Shown one piece after another: positions 46,716 to 56,247 of a stretch of DNA of 64,000 bases. The stretch lies in contig NZ_CP013854.1 in assembly GCF_001698125.1 (NCBI RefSeq), forward strand, positions 4,464,001 to 4,528,000, in the 5' to 3' direction. Each line of letters starts with the position of its first letter. Position 1 is the first letter of the stretch. The translations under genes were made by a program, and so were the position numbers. The notes under the pieces were generated by a model. That model was not told where the DNA came from and searched no databases. It worked only from the letters and a program-made list of their open reading frames with translations. The stretch comes from Pseudonocardia sp. HH130630-07. Lineage in GTDB: Bacteria; Actinomycetota; Actinomycetes; Mycobacteriales; Pseudonocardiaceae.

Positions 46716-47675
46716 GAGCAGTTCCCGCCCGCTGCGGTGCCGGTGCAGCACCTGCACGTCGCTCGCCCCCTCGCGCAGCGACGCCGAGGTGTCGGACATG
46801 TGCTCCAGCAGGGTGTCGGCGAACGCGATGACCGCGGGCGCCGGGGCGACGTCCGCCCGCCGGGCCAGCGCCACGGTGCGGTGCAGGGCGGGGGTGAGCA
46901 CCGTGCGCCGCAGCCGCGGGCGGCCGCTGAACACCAGGTCCGGGACCACCGCGACGCCGGTGCCCGCCTCGACCATCCGCAGCACCGCGTCCATCTGGCC
47001 GCCCTCGACCGCGATCCGCGGGGTCACGCCGGCGACCGCGTAGGCCCGCAGCGTCACCTCGCGCAGGTCGTAGCCCTTGCGCACCATGACCAGGTCGTGC
47101 TTCGCCAGCTCGGGCACCGAGATGGAGCCCCGCGGCGACAGCGGTCGGCGGGCCCGTGGGGAGGCGACCGAGAGCCGTTCCCGCAGCAACGGGGCGGAGT
47201 GCAGGGCCGGGTCGACACCGTCCGGCGGCACGATGACCAGTGCGATGTCGAGCTCGTTGCGGACCAGTGCGGTCACCAGTGGCTGGGAGCCGTCCTCGGC
47301 GAGCTCCACGGCGATCTCCGGGTGCCGGGCGTGGAAGACCCGCAGCACGTCGGACAGCACGCCGATGCACAGCGACGGGGTGGCCCCGACCCGGACCCGG
47401 CCGCTGCGCAGACCGACCATCTCGGCCACGGTGGTGCGGACCATGTCGGCGTCGGCGAGCATCCGCCGGGCCAGCGGGAGCACGGTCTCACCGGCCGGGG
47501 TCAGCGTCACCGCCGAGCCGCGGTTGATCAACGGGGCCCCGAGCTCGTCCTCCAGCGAGCGCAACGAGCGGCTGAGCGTGGGCTGGGCAACACCCACCTG
47601 GTCGGCCGCCCGAGTGAAGCTGCGCACGTCGGCCACCGCCACGAAGTACATGAGCTGCTGAAGTGTCACCGGCAT
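46710..47675 (-). CDS. LysR-family regulator, probable controller of the adjacent sdh genes
   Basis: This 321-residue regulator has the N-terminal winged helix-turn-helix LQQLMYFVAVADVRSFTRAADQVGVAQPTLSRSLRSLEDELGAPLINR and a two-lobed effector domain from about residue 90 (RVRVGATPSLCIGVLSDVLRVFHARHPEI and LDIALVIVPPDGVDP). It is divergent from the first succinate dehydrogenase operon, the classical LysR arrangement. A CATAGC-N5-GCTATG palindrome overlaps its start codon. The effector, perhaps a C4 acid, is inferred from context only. Confidence 0.85.
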   Translation of the reverse strand: MPVTLQQLMYFVAVADVRSFTRAADQVGVAQPTLSRSLRSLEDELGAPLINRGSAVTLTPAGETVLPLARRMLADADMVRTTVAEMVGLRSGRVRVGATPSLCIGVLSDVLRVFHARHPEIAVELAEDGSQPLVTALVRNELDIALVIVPPDGVDPALHSAPLLRERLSVASPRARRPLSPRGSISVPELAKHDLVMVRKGYDLREVTLRAYAVAGVTPRIAVEGGQMDAVLRMVEAGTGVAVVPDLVFSGRPRLRRTVLTPALHRTVALARRADVAPAPAVIAFADTLLEHMSDTSASLREGASDVQVLHRHRSGRELLG

Positions 47676-47689
47676 AGCTTACGGCTATG
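47673..47689. promoter_or_regulatory. LysR-type operator candidate
   Basis: CATAGC-TTACG-GCTATG is an inverted repeat that also fits T-N11-A (T at 47675, A at 47687), the general LysR box. Its first three bases are the start codon of the LysR gene read leftward. It lies 68 bases before the first sdh gene. Confidence 0.5.
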
Positions 47690-47756
47690 ACAGATGACCG
47701 TCCGATGCATTGGACTGCCCCGCCCGTTGGTATGTCCACTGGACGACGTGGTCACG

Positions 47757-48479
47757 ATGTCCGAGAAGTCCCGGGACGGCGGTGCGGCCAAGGCCGCCGC
47801 CAAGCCCCGGCGTCCGCGCACACCGAGCGCGTTCCTGAAGCTCGTGATGGCGGTGAGCGGCGTCTTCCTCCTGCTCTACGTCGTCCTGCACATGATCGGG
47901 AACCTGAAGATCTTCTTCGGGCCGGAGTCGATCGATCACTACGCGGCCTGGCTGCGCACGATCCTCGAACCCGCACTGCCCTACGGCGGCATGCTGTGGA
48001 TCGTCCGCGTGGTCCTGCTCGTGTCGGTGATCGCGCACATCTGGTCGGCGACCGTGCTGGCGCTGCGCGCGAAGCGCGCCCGCCCGATCAAGTACGCGGG
48101 TGGTTCCTACAAGGTCAAGGGCAGCTACGCGGCGCGCACCATGCGCTGGGGCGGCGTCATCATCGTGCTGTTCGTGATCTACCACCTGCTCGACCTCACC
48201 GCGGGCACGCTCAACCCGAACGGCGTGCACCTGGAGGCGTACAACAACCTCGCGGCCGACTTCACCCTCGACCGCTGGTACGTGACCCTGTTCTACCTGC
48301 TGTCCGTGGTCGCGCTGGGCTTCCACGTCCAGCACGGCATCTTCTCCGGCATCCAGACCCTCGGGTGGTCGTCGAACAGCCGCGAGCGCACCATCAAGAC
48401 GGTGGCCACGGTGTTCGCCGTCGTGCTCACCCTGGGGTTCGTCTCGGTGCCCCTCGCCGTCACGTTCGGAGTGGTCTGA
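47757..48479 (+). CDS. sdhC: Succinate dehydrogenase cytochrome b subunit, b558 family
   Basis: This 240-residue membrane anchor of a type B complex II has a basic Ala/Lys-rich N-terminus of about 25 residues and five hydrophobic helices. Conserved histidines lie in [34 protein letters not shown] and [11 protein letters not shown], as in the diheme b558 family. [15 protein letters not shown] marks the family start. It passes electrons from the iron-sulfur subunit to menaquinone. I chose the ATG at 47757; upstream residues in the longer frame look non-coding. It is the first gene of sdhCAB, divergent from the LysR regulator. Confidence 0.92.
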   Translation: MSEKSRDGGAAKAAAKPRRPRTPSAFLKLVMAVSGVFLLLYVVLHMIGNLKIFFGPESIDHYAAWLRTILEPALPYGGMLWIVRVVLLVSVIAHIWSATVLALRAKRARPIKYAGGSYKVKGSYAARTMRWGGVIIVLFVIYHLLDLTAGTLNPNGVHLEAYNNLAADFTLDRWYVTLFYLLSVVALGFHVQHGIFSGIQTLGWSSNSRERTIKTVATVFAVVLTLGFVSVPLAVTFGVV

Positions 48480-48483
48480 TCCC

Positions 48484-50451
48484 ATGACTGACGCCAACAC
48501 CCACCACGTGTCCTACAGCGACTACGCGACCGGCGAGCCGGTCGTCGACAAGGCCGTGCCGTCGGGGCCGATCGAGACCCGCTGGGAGCGCCGCCGGTTC
48601 GGCGTGAAGCTGGTCAACCCGGCGAACAAGCGCTCGAAGAAGATCATCGTCGTCGGGTCCGGGCTGGCCGGTGGCGCCGCCGCGGCGACGCTCGGCGAGG
48701 CCGGGTACCAGGTCAAGAACTTCTGCTACCAGGACAGCCCGCGGCGCGCGCACTCCATCGCCGCGCAGGGCGGCATCAACGGCGCGAAGAACTACCGCAA
48801 CGACGGCGACAGCGTCTACCGGCTGTTCTACGACACGGTGAAGGGTGGCGACTTCCGCGCCCGGGAGTCGAACGTCCACCGGCTCGCCGAGATCAGCCGT
48901 CAGATCATCGACCAGTGCGTCGCGCAGGGTGTCCCGTTCGCCCGCGACTACGGCGGCCTGCTCGACACCCGCTCGTTCGGTGGTGTGCAGGTCTCCCGGA
49001 CGTTCTACGCCCGCGGCCAGACCGGCCAGCAGCTGCTGCTCGGCGCCTACCAGGCCCTGGAGCGCCAGGTGCAGGCCGGCACGGTCGAGATGTTCACCCG
49101 GCACGAGATGCTCGAGCTGATCATGGTCGAGGGACGGGCCCGCGGCATCGTCGCCCGGGACATGGTGTCCGGCGAGATCGAGGTGCACACCGCGGACGCG
49201 GTCGTGCTCTGCACCGGTGGCTACGGCAACGTCTTCTACCTCTCGACGAACGCCAAGGGCTGCAACGTCACCGCGTCCTGGCGGGCGCACCGCAAGGGCG
49301 CGCTGTTCGCGAACCCGTGCTTCACCCAGATCCACCCGACCTGCATCCCGGTCTCGGGTGACCACCAGTCGAAGCTGACCCTGATGTCGGAGTCGCTGCG
49401 CAACGACGGCCGGGTGTGGGTCCCGAAGAAGCTCGGCGACGACCGCGGCCCGAACGAGATCCCGCACGACGACCGGGACTACTTCCTGGAGCGCAAGTAC
49501 CCGGCGTTCGGCAACCTGGTGCCCCGCGACATCGCGTCCCGGGCCGCCAAGGAGGTCTGCGACGAGAAGCGCGGCGTCGGCCCCGGCGGGCTCGGCGTCT
49601 ACCTGGACTTCGACGACGCCATCCAGCGGCTCGGGCGCAAGGCCGTCGAGGCCAAGTACGGCAACCTCTTCGAGATGTACGAGCGGATCACGGGCGAGAA
49701 CCCGTACGAGGTCCCGATGCGGATCTACCCCGCCGTGCACTACACGATGGGTGGCCTGTGGGTCGACTACGACCTGCAGTCGACCGTCCCCGGCCTCTAC
49801 ATCGGTGGCGAGGCGAACTTCTCCGACCACGGCGCGAACCGGCTCGGCGCCTCGGCGCTGATGCAGGGCCTGGCCGACGGCTACTTCGTGCTCCCGGTCA
49901 CGATCGGCGACTACATCGCCACGAACAACCTCGACGACGTCCCGCACGACGCTCCCGAGGTCGTCGAGGCGGTGACGGCCGTGACCGACCGGATCGACCA
50001 GTTCCTGTCGATCAACGGCACCCGCACGGTGGACTCGTTCCACCGCGAGCTGGGCCAGATCATGTGGGACTACTGCGGCATGGAGCGGACCGAGGAGGGC
50101 CTGCGCAAGGCGCTGGACCGGATCCCCGAGCTGCGCCGCGAGTTCTGGAACAACGTCAAGGTGCCGGGTACCGGTACGGAGCTGAACCAGAGCCTGGAGA
50201 AGGCCGGCCGGGTGGCCGACTTCCTCGAGCTCGGCGAGCTCATGTGCCTGGACGCGCTGGTGCGCCGTGAGTCCTGCGGCGGCCACTTCCGCGGGGAGAG
50301 CCAGACCGCGGACGGCGAGGCGCAGCGCGACGACGAGAACTTCTCCTTCACCTCGGCCTGGGAGTACACCGGCCGCGGGCAGGCTCCCGTCCTGCACAAG
50401 GAGGACCTCGTCTTCGAGTACGTGCACCCGACCCAGCGCAGCTACAAGTAA
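48484..50451 (+). CDS. sdhA: Succinate dehydrogenase/fumarate reductase flavoprotein subunit (operon 1)
   Basis: This 655-residue catalytic subunit oxidises succinate to fumarate. The dinucleotide motif [13 protein letters not shown] is at about residues 58-70. The covalent FAD site is His90 in [17 protein letters not shown]. Active-site segments include the [11 protein letters not shown] loop, [18 protein letters not shown] and [15 protein letters not shown]. It is the long type found with b558 anchors. The ATG at 48484 lies four bases after the sdhC stop. The companion iron-sulfur gene follows eleven bases downstream. Confidence 0.96.
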   Translation: MTDANTHHVSYSDYATGEPVVDKAVPSGPIETRWERRRFGVKLVNPANKRSKKIIVVGSGLAGGAAAATLGEAGYQVKNFCYQDSPRRAHSIAAQGGINGAKNYRNDGDSVYRLFYDTVKGGDFRARESNVHRLAEISRQIIDQCVAQGVPFARDYGGLLDTRSFGGVQVSRTFYARGQTGQQLLLGAYQALERQVQAGTVEMFTRHEMLELIMVEGRARGIVARDMVSGEIEVHTADAVVLCTGGYGNVFYLSTNAKGCNVTASWRAHRKGALFANPCFTQIHPTCIPVSGDHQSKLTLMSESLRNDGRVWVPKKLGDDRGPNEIPHDDRDYFLERKYPAFGNLVPRDIASRAAKEVCDEKRGVGPGGLGVYLDFDDAIQRLGRKAVEAKYGNLFEMYERITGENPYEVPMRIYPAVHYTMGGLWVDYDLQSTVPGLYIGGEANFSDHGANRLGASALMQGLADGYFVLPVTIGDYIATNNLDDVPHDAPEVVEAVTAVTDRIDQFLSINGTRTVDSFHRELGQIMWDYCGMERTEEGLRKALDRIPELRREFWNNVKVPGTGTELNQSLEKAGRVADFLELGELMCLDALVRRESCGGHFRGESQTADGEAQRDDENFSFTSAWEYTGRGQAPVLHKEDLVFEYVHPTQRSYK

Positions 50452-50462
50452 GGCGAGCAGAC

Positions 50463-51215
50463 GTGAAACTGACTCTGAAGGTGTGGCGCCAGCGCGACGC
50501 GGTCGACAAGGGCCACCTCGCGACCTACCAGGTCGAGGCGGACGAGGACATGTCGTTCCTCGAGATGCTCGACGTGCTCAACGAGCGGCTGATCCTCTCC
50601 GGTGACGAGCCGGTCGCGTTCGACCACGACTGCCGTGAGGGCATCTGCGGTGCCTGCAGCATGGTCATCGACGGCCAGCCGCACGGCCCGCAGCGGGCGA
50701 CGACGACCTGCCAGCTGCACATGCGGCACTACTCCGACGGCGACACCATCGTCATCGAGCCGTTCCGCTCCGGTTCGTTCCCGGTGATCAAGGACCTGGT
50801 CGTCGACCGCGGTGCGTTCGACAAGATCATCCAGTCCGGCGGGTACGTCTCGGCGAACACCGGCTCGGCCCCGGAGGCCAACGCCAACGCGGTGCCGAAG
50901 GCCCAGGCCGACCGCGCGTTCGCGGCGGCGAACTGCATCGGCTGCGGTGCCTGCGTCGCGGCCTGCCCGAACGGCTCGGCGTCGCTGTTCCTGGGTGCGA
51001 AGCTGACCCACCTTGGCGAGCTGCCGCAGGGCCAGCCGGAGCGCTGGGAGCGCGTGGTGAACATGGTGCAGACCCACGAGGACGCCGGCTTCGGCGGCTG
51101 CACCAACACCGGCGCCTGCGCCACCGCCTGCCCGAAGGAGATCCCGCTCGACGTGATCTCCCAGCTGAACCGCGACTACCTCGCGGCGACGGTGGGCGGC
51201 AAGAAGAAGAGCTGA
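50463..51215 (+). CDS. sdhB: Succinate dehydrogenase iron-sulfur subunit (operon 1)
   Basis: This 250-residue electron-transfer subunit holds three clusters. The 2Fe-2S ligands are Cys57, Cys62, Cys65 and Cys83 (CREGICGAC, then TTCQLHM). Two further sets, [12 protein letters not shown] and [12 protein letters not shown], bind the 4Fe-4S and 3Fe-4S clusters. The start is the GTG at 50463. A strong hairpin 10 bases after the stop ends this first operon. Confidence 0.96.
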   Translation: MKLTLKVWRQRDAVDKGHLATYQVEADEDMSFLEMLDVLNERLILSGDEPVAFDHDCREGICGACSMVIDGQPHGPQRATTTCQLHMRHYSDGDTIVIEPFRSGSFPVIKDLVVDRGAFDKIIQSGGYVSANTGSAPEANANAVPKAQADRAFAAANCIGCGACVAACPNGSASLFLGAKLTHLGELPQGQPERWERVVNMVQTHEDAGFGGCTNTGACATACPKEIPLDVISQLNRDYLAATVGGKKKS

Positions 51216-51224
51216 CCCCGGTCC

Positions 51225-51267
51225 CGACGGCGGCCCGGTCACCCACGTGGTGGCCGGGCCGCCGTCG
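51225..51267 (+). terminator. Terminator after the first sdh operon
   Basis: CGACGGCGGCCCGG (51225-51238) pairs perfectly with CCGGGCCGCCGTCG (51254-51267); the loop itself contains CACC/GGTG. It separates the two sdh operons, so they are not one transcript. Confidence 0.8.
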
Positions 51268-51318
51268 TTCGTTGTGACCCGTGTCTCGATCCGGCGGGCG
51301 ATCGGAGGCCGACGTGGA

Positions 51319-51394
51319 TCACATGTGACGTGCGCCGTAGTGTCTGGCGAACCACGTAGTCACGTGATTACAGACAGGACACGGCGCCGTGTCC
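51319..51394. promoter_or_regulatory. Three palindromes upstream of the second sdh operon
   Basis: TCACATGTGA (51319-51328), GTAGTCACGTGATTAC (51356-51371, 14 of 16 symmetric) and the perfect 18-base GGACACGGCGCCGTGTCC (51377-51394) follow one another. TGTCTG/CAGACA (51341-51346, 51371-51376) bracket the middle one. They probably include operators for regulators of the second operon. No binding protein can be named from sequence. Confidence 0.5.
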
Positions 51395-51443
51395 GGGCGC
51401 GGTCCTGGGTCGAGGTGCCGGTGAGACGACAGGAGCCCCGCGC

Positions 51444-52256
51444 GTGTCATCCACCACTGACACCGGCGCCACGACCGGCTCGGGCCGGGCCACGATCGCC
51501 GCTCGCACCCTGCGCACCGACAGATGGTGGCTTCCACCGCTGGCGACGTTCGTCGCGTTCGTCGCCTGGGTCGCCTACGCGACGGTGCGCGCGTTCATGC
51601 AGGACTACTACTACGTGCCGGAGTACGGCTACCTGACGCCGTTCTACTCGCCGTGCGTGTCGACCGGGTGTGTGCCCGAGGCGTCGCACTTCGGTCAGTT
51701 CCTCCCGGACGTCTGGTGGCTGCCCTACGCCGCGGTGTCGCTGCCGTTCCTGCTGCTGTTCCGGCTGACCTGCTACTACTACCGCAAGGCGTACTACCGG
51801 GCGTTCTGGCTCTCGCCCCCGGCCTGCGGGGTCGCCGAGCCGCACCGGCGCTACACCGGTGAGACGCGCTTCCCGCTGGTCCTGCAGAACGCGCACCGCT
51901 ACTTCTTCTACATCGCGGGCCTGATCACGCTGATCAACGCCTACGACGCGGTGATCTCCTTCGCCAAGCCCGGCGGTGGCTTCGGGCTGGGGCTGGGCAA
52001 CATCATCCTGGTCGCGAACGTCGTGCTGCTGTTCGGCTACACGCTGTCCTGCCACTCGTGCCGCAGTGCCGTCGGTGGCCGGCTCAACCACTTCTCGAAG
52101 CACCCGGTCCGCTACAAGCTGTGGACCCAGGTCTCGAAGCTGAACACCCGGCACAACCAGTTCGCCTGGGCGACCCTGGTGAGCCTGGCCGTCACCGACT
52201 TCTACGTCATGGCCGTCTCCGCCGGCTGGATCTCCGACCTGCGGATCGTGGGGTGA
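51444..52256 (+). CDS. Succinate dehydrogenase membrane anchor (Sdh1/Rv0249c type)
   Basis: This 270-residue membrane protein has about five helices, the first at WWLPPLATFVAFVAWVAYATVRAF. Family landmarks are YYYVPEYGYLTPFYSPCVSTGCVPEASHFG, LFRLTCYYYRKAYYRAFWLSPPACGVAEP and GYTLSCHSCRSAVGGRLNHFSKHP. This matches the anchor of the second actinobacterial complex II type (mycobacterial Rv0249c), not the b558 family of the first operon. The GTG at 51444 follows an AGGAG ribosome site. It should carry electrons from the FeS subunit to the quinone pool. Confidence 0.85.
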   Translation: MSSTTDTGATTGSGRATIAARTLRTDRWWLPPLATFVAFVAWVAYATVRAFMQDYYYVPEYGYLTPFYSPCVSTGCVPEASHFGQFLPDVWWLPYAAVSLPFLLLFRLTCYYYRKAYYRAFWLSPPACGVAEPHRRYTGETRFPLVLQNAHRYFFYIAGLITLINAYDAVISFAKPGGGFGLGLGNIILVANVVLLFGYTLSCHSCRSAVGGRLNHFSKHPVRYKLWTQVSKLNTRHNQFAWATLVSLAVTDFYVMAVSAGWISDLRIVG

Positions 52257-52261
52257 GTGCA

Positions 52262-54187
52262 ATGACCGACAACACCGGGACGCGCGAGCAGATCGAGCGG
52301 CACGACTACGACGTCGTGGTCATCGGGGCCGGGGGTGCGGGCCTGCGGGCGGCGATCGAGGCCCGCATGCAGGGCAAGCGCACCGCGATCATCTCAAAGT
52401 CGCTGTTCGGCAAGGCGCACACCGTCATGGCCGAGGGCGGATGCGCGGCGTCGATGGGCAACGCGAACCCGAACGACAACTGGCAGGTCCACTTCCGCGA
52501 CACCATGCGGGGCGGGAAGTTCCTCAACAACTGGCGGATGGCCGAGCTGCACGCCACGGAGGCCCCGGACCGGGTCTGGGAGCTGGAGACCTACGGCGCG
52601 CTGTTCGACCGCACGCCCGAGGGGAAGATCAGCCAGCGGAACTTCGGCGGGCACACCTACCCGCGGCTGGCGCACGTCGGTGACCGGACCGGCCTGGAGC
52701 TGATCCGCACGCTGCAGCAGAAGGTGGTGTCGCTGCAGCAGGAGGACTTCGCCGAGACCGGTGACTACGAGTCCCGGATCCGGGTGTTCCACGAGTGCAC
52801 GATCACCGAGCTGTTCACCACCGACGGCGCCATCTCCGGCTGCTTCGGCTACTTCCGCGGTGACGGCGGTTTCGTCCGGTTCGACGCCCCGGCGATCGTC
52901 CTGGCGACCGGTGGGGTCGGCAAGAGCTACTCGGTCACGTCGAACTCCTGGGAGTACACCGGCGACGGCCACGCGCTGGCCCTGCGCGCCGGCGCGACGT
53001 TGATCAACATGGAGTTCCTGCAGTTCCACCCCACCGGGATGGTCTGGCCGCCGTCGGTGAAGGGGATCCTGGTCACCGAGTCGGTCCGCGGGGACGGCGG
53101 GGTGCTGCGCAACTCCGACGGCGAGCGGTTCATGTTCGACTACATCCCGGAGGTCTTCCGGGAGCAGTACGCCACCTCCGAGGAGGAGGGCGACCGCTGG
53201 TACACCGACCCGGACAACAACCGGCGCCCGCCGGAGCTGCTGCCCCGTGACGAGGTGGCCAGGGCGATCAACTCCGAGGTCAAGGCCGGTCGCGGCACCC
53301 CGCACGGCGGGGTCTACCTGGACGTCTCGACCCGGCTCAAGGCCGAGGAGATCCTCAAGCGGCTCCCGTCGATGCACCACCAGTTCAAGGAGCTGGCCGA
53401 CGTCGACATCACCAAGGAGCCGATGGAGGTCGGCCCGACCTGTCACTACGTGATGGGCGGGGTCGAGGTCGACCCGGACTCGGCGATGTCGCGGGTGCCG
53501 GGCCTGTTCGCCGCGGGCGAGGTCGCGGGCGGCATGCACGGCTCGAACCGCCTCGGCGGGAACTCGTTGTCGGACCTGCTGGTGTTCGGCCGCCGGGCCG
53601 GCCTGCACGCGGCGCAGCACTCCGCCCGGGGGCGCCCGGCCGTCGTCGAGACCGACGTCGCCGCCGCGCTGGACCGCGCGCTGCTGCCGTTCTCGACCTC
53701 TGCGGAGGGGGGTGAGAACCCGTTCGTCGTCCAGCAGGAGCTGCAGAAGACGATGCACGAGCTCGTCGGCATCATCCGCAAGGAGGACGAGATGGAGATG
53801 GCCCTCAAGAAGCTGGAGGACATCGCCACCCGTACGCGGACGGTCTCGGTCGAGGGGCACCGGCGGTTCAACCCCGGCTGGCACCTGGCGCTGGACCTGC
53901 GGAACATGCTGCTGGTCTCGCTGTGCGTCGGGAAGGCCGCGCTGGAGCGCCAGGAGTCGCGCGGCGGGCACACCCGCGACGACTTCCCGGTCATGGACTC
54001 CGACTGGCGCCACCTCCTGCTGGTGTGCACCGCGCTGGGTGAGGACGGCATCGAGCTGACCCGCCAGGAGCAGCTCGCGATGCGTCCGGACCTGTTCGAC
54101 CTCTTCGAACTCGACGAACTCAAGAAGTACTACACGGGCGACGAGCTGGGCGGGCACCGCTCGGACTCCGCGGAGGGCACCCGATGA
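52262..54187 (+). CDS. sdhA: Succinate dehydrogenase/fumarate reductase flavoprotein subunit (operon 2)
   Basis: This 641-residue flavoprotein is only distantly similar to the first-operon SdhA. The FAD fold is VVVIGAGGAGLRAAIEA at residues 18-34, and covalent FAD is expected on His53 in KAHTVMAEGGCAASMG. Active-site stretches include FLQFHPTGM, ILVTESVRGDGGVLRN, PTCHYVMGGVEVD and GGMHGSNRLGGNSLSDLLVFG. It resembles the Rv0248c type in length and neighbours. The ATG at 52262 has a GGGTGAG just upstream. Its stop overlaps the next start as ATGA. Confidence 0.95.
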   Translation: MTDNTGTREQIERHDYDVVVIGAGGAGLRAAIEARMQGKRTAIISKSLFGKAHTVMAEGGCAASMGNANPNDNWQVHFRDTMRGGKFLNNWRMAELHATEAPDRVWELETYGALFDRTPEGKISQRNFGGHTYPRLAHVGDRTGLELIRTLQQKVVSLQQEDFAETGDYESRIRVFHECTITELFTTDGAISGCFGYFRGDGGFVRFDAPAIVLATGGVGKSYSVTSNSWEYTGDGHALALRAGATLINMEFLQFHPTGMVWPPSVKGILVTESVRGDGGVLRNSDGERFMFDYIPEVFREQYATSEEEGDRWYTDPDNNRRPPELLPRDEVARAINSEVKAGRGTPHGGVYLDVSTRLKAEEILKRLPSMHHQFKELADVDITKEPMEVGPTCHYVMGGVEVDPDSAMSRVPGLFAAGEVAGGMHGSNRLGGNSLSDLLVFGRRAGLHAAQHSARGRPAVVETDVAAALDRALLPFSTSAEGGENPFVVQQELQKTMHELVGIIRKEDEMEMALKKLEDIATRTRTVSVEGHRRFNPGWHLALDLRNMLLVSLCVGKAALERQESRGGHTRDDFPVMDSDWRHLLLVCTALGEDGIELTRQEQLAMRPDLFDLFELDELKKYYTGDELGGHRSDSAEGTR

Positions 54188-54972
54188 CGAGCACCGAGAA
54201 CAGCACCGAGAAGGGCACCCACCTGCACCACTTCCGGGTGTGGCGCGGTGACGACACGGCGGGCGAGCTCGTCGACTACCCGGTCGAGGTGAACGAGGGC
54301 GAGGTCGTCCTCGACATCATCCACCGGCTGCAGGCGACCGAGGCGAACGATCTCGCCGTCCGCTGGAACTGCAAGGCCGGCAAGTGCGGGTCCTGTTCCG
54401 CGGAGATCAACGGCAGGCCGCGGCTGATGTGCATGACCCGGATGAACACCTTCGACGACGACGAGGTCGTCACGGTGACGCCGCTGCGGTCGTTCCCGGT
54501 GGTCCGCGACCTGGTGACCGACGTGTCGTTCAACTACGAGAAGGCCCGCGAGATCCCGTCGTTCGCGCCGCCGGAGGGCGTCGCGCCGGGGGAGTACCGG
54601 ATGCAGCAGGTCGACGTCGAGCGGAGCCAGGAGTTCCGCAAGTGCATCGAGTGCTACCTGTGCCAGAACACCTGCCACGTGGTCCGTGACCACGAGGAGA
54701 ACAAGCAGGCGTTCGCCGGGCCGCGCTACCTGATGCGTACCGCCGAGCTGGACATGCACCCGCTCGACGCGCACGGCAACCGTGCCGTGGACGCCCAGGA
54801 GGAGCACGGCCTCGGTTTCTGCAACATCACCAAGTGCTGCACCGAGGTCTGCCCGGAGCACATCAAGATCACCGACAACGCGCTGATCCCGATGAAGGAG
54901 CGTGCGGTGGACCGGAAGTACGACCCGCTGGTCTGGCTGGGCGACAAGATCTTCCGGCGCTCGGGGTCGTGA
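54184..54972 (+). CDS. sdhB: Succinate dehydrogenase iron-sulfur subunit (operon 2)
   Basis: This 262-residue subunit has 2Fe-2S ligands in WNCKAGKCGSCSAEI with a fourth Cys in RLMCMTRM, then CIECYLCQNTCH and CNITKCCTEVCP for the other two clusters. The Rv0247c-type protein is clearly distinct from the first-operon SdhB. It is translationally coupled to the flavoprotein gene through the ATGA overlap. A hairpin lies 20 bases after the stop. Confidence 0.95.
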   Translation: MTSTENSTEKGTHLHHFRVWRGDDTAGELVDYPVEVNEGEVVLDIIHRLQATEANDLAVRWNCKAGKCGSCSAEINGRPRLMCMTRMNTFDDDEVVTVTPLRSFPVVRDLVTDVSFNYEKAREIPSFAPPEGVAPGEYRMQQVDVERSQEFRKCIECYLCQNTCHVVRDHEENKQAFAGPRYLMRTAELDMHPLDAHGNRAVDAQEEHGLGFCNITKCCTEVCPEHIKITDNALIPMKERAVDRKYDPLVWLGDKIFRRSGS

Positions 54973-54991
54973 CCGTGCAGCTGTGACCGCC

Positions 54992-55027
54992 CGCCCGGGG
55001 TCGCCGCCCGCTGTGGCGCCCCGGGCG
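54992..55027 (+). terminator. Hairpin after the second sdh operon
   Basis: CGCCCGGGG (54992-55000) pairs with CCCCGGGCG (55019-55027) around an 18-base loop, between the sdh genes and a convergent small gene. Confidence 0.5.
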
Positions 55028-55086
55028 AGAGCGGCCGGAGCTGCGGACCGGGTTACCTCCCGGTGGGGAGCGAGGACCCGGGGCGG

Positions 55087-55374
55087 TCAGCGCCCCATCG
55101 AACGGCGGATCTCCGCCAGCCGGTCGGCCCCCTTGCGCTCCCGCTCGGCGAAGGCGTCCTCGGCGTCGCGGGCGCGGGTGTCGCCACCGGCGAGTTCCTC
55201 GAGGGCGTTCGCCGTCGCCGCGCGGCTCTCGATCCGGTCGCGGACGTGGTCGAAGGTCGGGACCCCGTCGTCGGTGTAGCCGGTCGGGTGGACCTGCTCC
55301 GCGTCGGTGGCCGGCAGGCCGGGGGCCGCGCCGGGTTCGGGGACCGCGGGCGGGTTCGGGGTGGGCTCGCTCAT
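55087..55374 (-). CDS. Hypothetical protein (95 aa)
   Basis: This small soluble protein starts with a Pro/Ala/Glu-rich segment (MSEPTPNPPAVPEPGAAPGL) and continues as charged helix (VRDRIESRAATANALEELAG, DAEDAFAERERKGADRLAEIRRSMGR). An AGGAG ribosome site precedes the ATG at 55374. No domain is recognised. It is divergent from the hydrolase gene with about 60-90 bases between. Confidence 0.6.
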   Translation of the reverse strand: MSEPTPNPPAVPEPGAAPGLPATDAEQVHPTGYTDDGVPTFDHVRDRIESRAATANALEELAGGDTRARDAEDAFAERERKGADRLAEIRRSMGR

Positions 55375-55465
55375 CGGTACTCCTGACGGACGGGGCACCG
55401 AGCCTACCGGCGTCGCGCCCGGACCGGCACCGATGAGAATCGCCGTCGCCGGCGGTCGGAAGAAC

Positions 55466-56149
55466 GTGACGACGTTCGCGCTGGTCCCCGGAGCAGGGAC
55501 CGACACCTGGTACTGGGGCCCGCTGATCTGGGAGCTGACCGGCCGCGGCCATCGTGCGGTCGCCGTCGACCTGCCCTGCGACGACGACACCGCCCGGCTG
55601 GAGGACTACGCCGAGGCCGTGGTCCGGGCCGTGACGTCCGGCGGGGCGGAGGAACCGGACGACCTCGTCGTCGTCGCGCACTCGTTCGGCGGGTTCAGCG
55701 CGCCGCTGGTGTGCGACCGGCTCCCGGTCCGGGAACTCGTGCTCGTGACCGCGATGGTCCCGGTGGCGGGGGAGTCCGCGGCGCAGTGGGGCGAGGCCAC
55801 CGGGGCCGCCGCCGCGCTCGCCGAGCAGGACGCGCGCGACGGCCGGGACCCCGACGACGTCGTCGCCCTGTTCTTCCACGACGTGCCGGACGCGGTCGCC
55901 GCCGAGGCGCTGCGCCACGAGCGCGAGCAGTCCACGACGCCCTGGGAGCAGCCGTGGCCGCGGGACGCCTGGCCGGACGTCCCGACCCGCTACCTGCTGT
56001 GCCGCGACGACAAGCTGTTCCCGTCGGCGTTCGTGCGCACGATGCTGGCCGGGCGGCTGCGCGGGGTGGTGCCCGAGGCGATCCCCGGTGCGCACCACCC
56101 GATGCTCTCCCACCCCGCGCAGCTGGCCGGGACGCTGCTGGCGCGTTGA
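55466..56149 (+). CDS. Alpha/beta hydrolase (EstC-like esterase)
   Basis: This 227-residue hydrolase opens FALVPGAGTDTWYWGPLIWEL, the usual start of this compact esterase group. The nucleophile elbow is VVAHSFGGF with the catalytic serine. Histidine near the end is in PGAHHPMLSHP, and the acid is expected in the CRDDKLFP segment. The GTG at 55466 gives the normal family N-terminus with GGAAGA just upstream; an in-frame ATG at 55433 would add eleven residues. The substrate is unknown. The DoxX- or drug-resistance context seen in some genomes is absent here. Confidence 0.8.
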   Translation: MTTFALVPGAGTDTWYWGPLIWELTGRGHRAVAVDLPCDDDTARLEDYAEAVVRAVTSGGAEEPDDLVVVAHSFGGFSAPLVCDRLPVRELVLVTAMVPVAGESAAQWGEATGAAAALAEQDARDGRDPDDVVALFFHDVPDAVAAEALRHEREQSTTPWEQPWPRDAWPDVPTRYLLCRDDKLFPSAFVRTMLAGRLRGVVPEAIPGAHHPMLSHPAQLAGTLLAR

Positions 56150-56247
56150 CGCCCCGGCGCCGGTGCCGGCCGGGCCGACGGCCGGGCGTCCGGGATCACG
56201 TGCGCCGGGCGGGGCGGGCCACCGGAGCGGTGACTAGCGTGGGGGCC

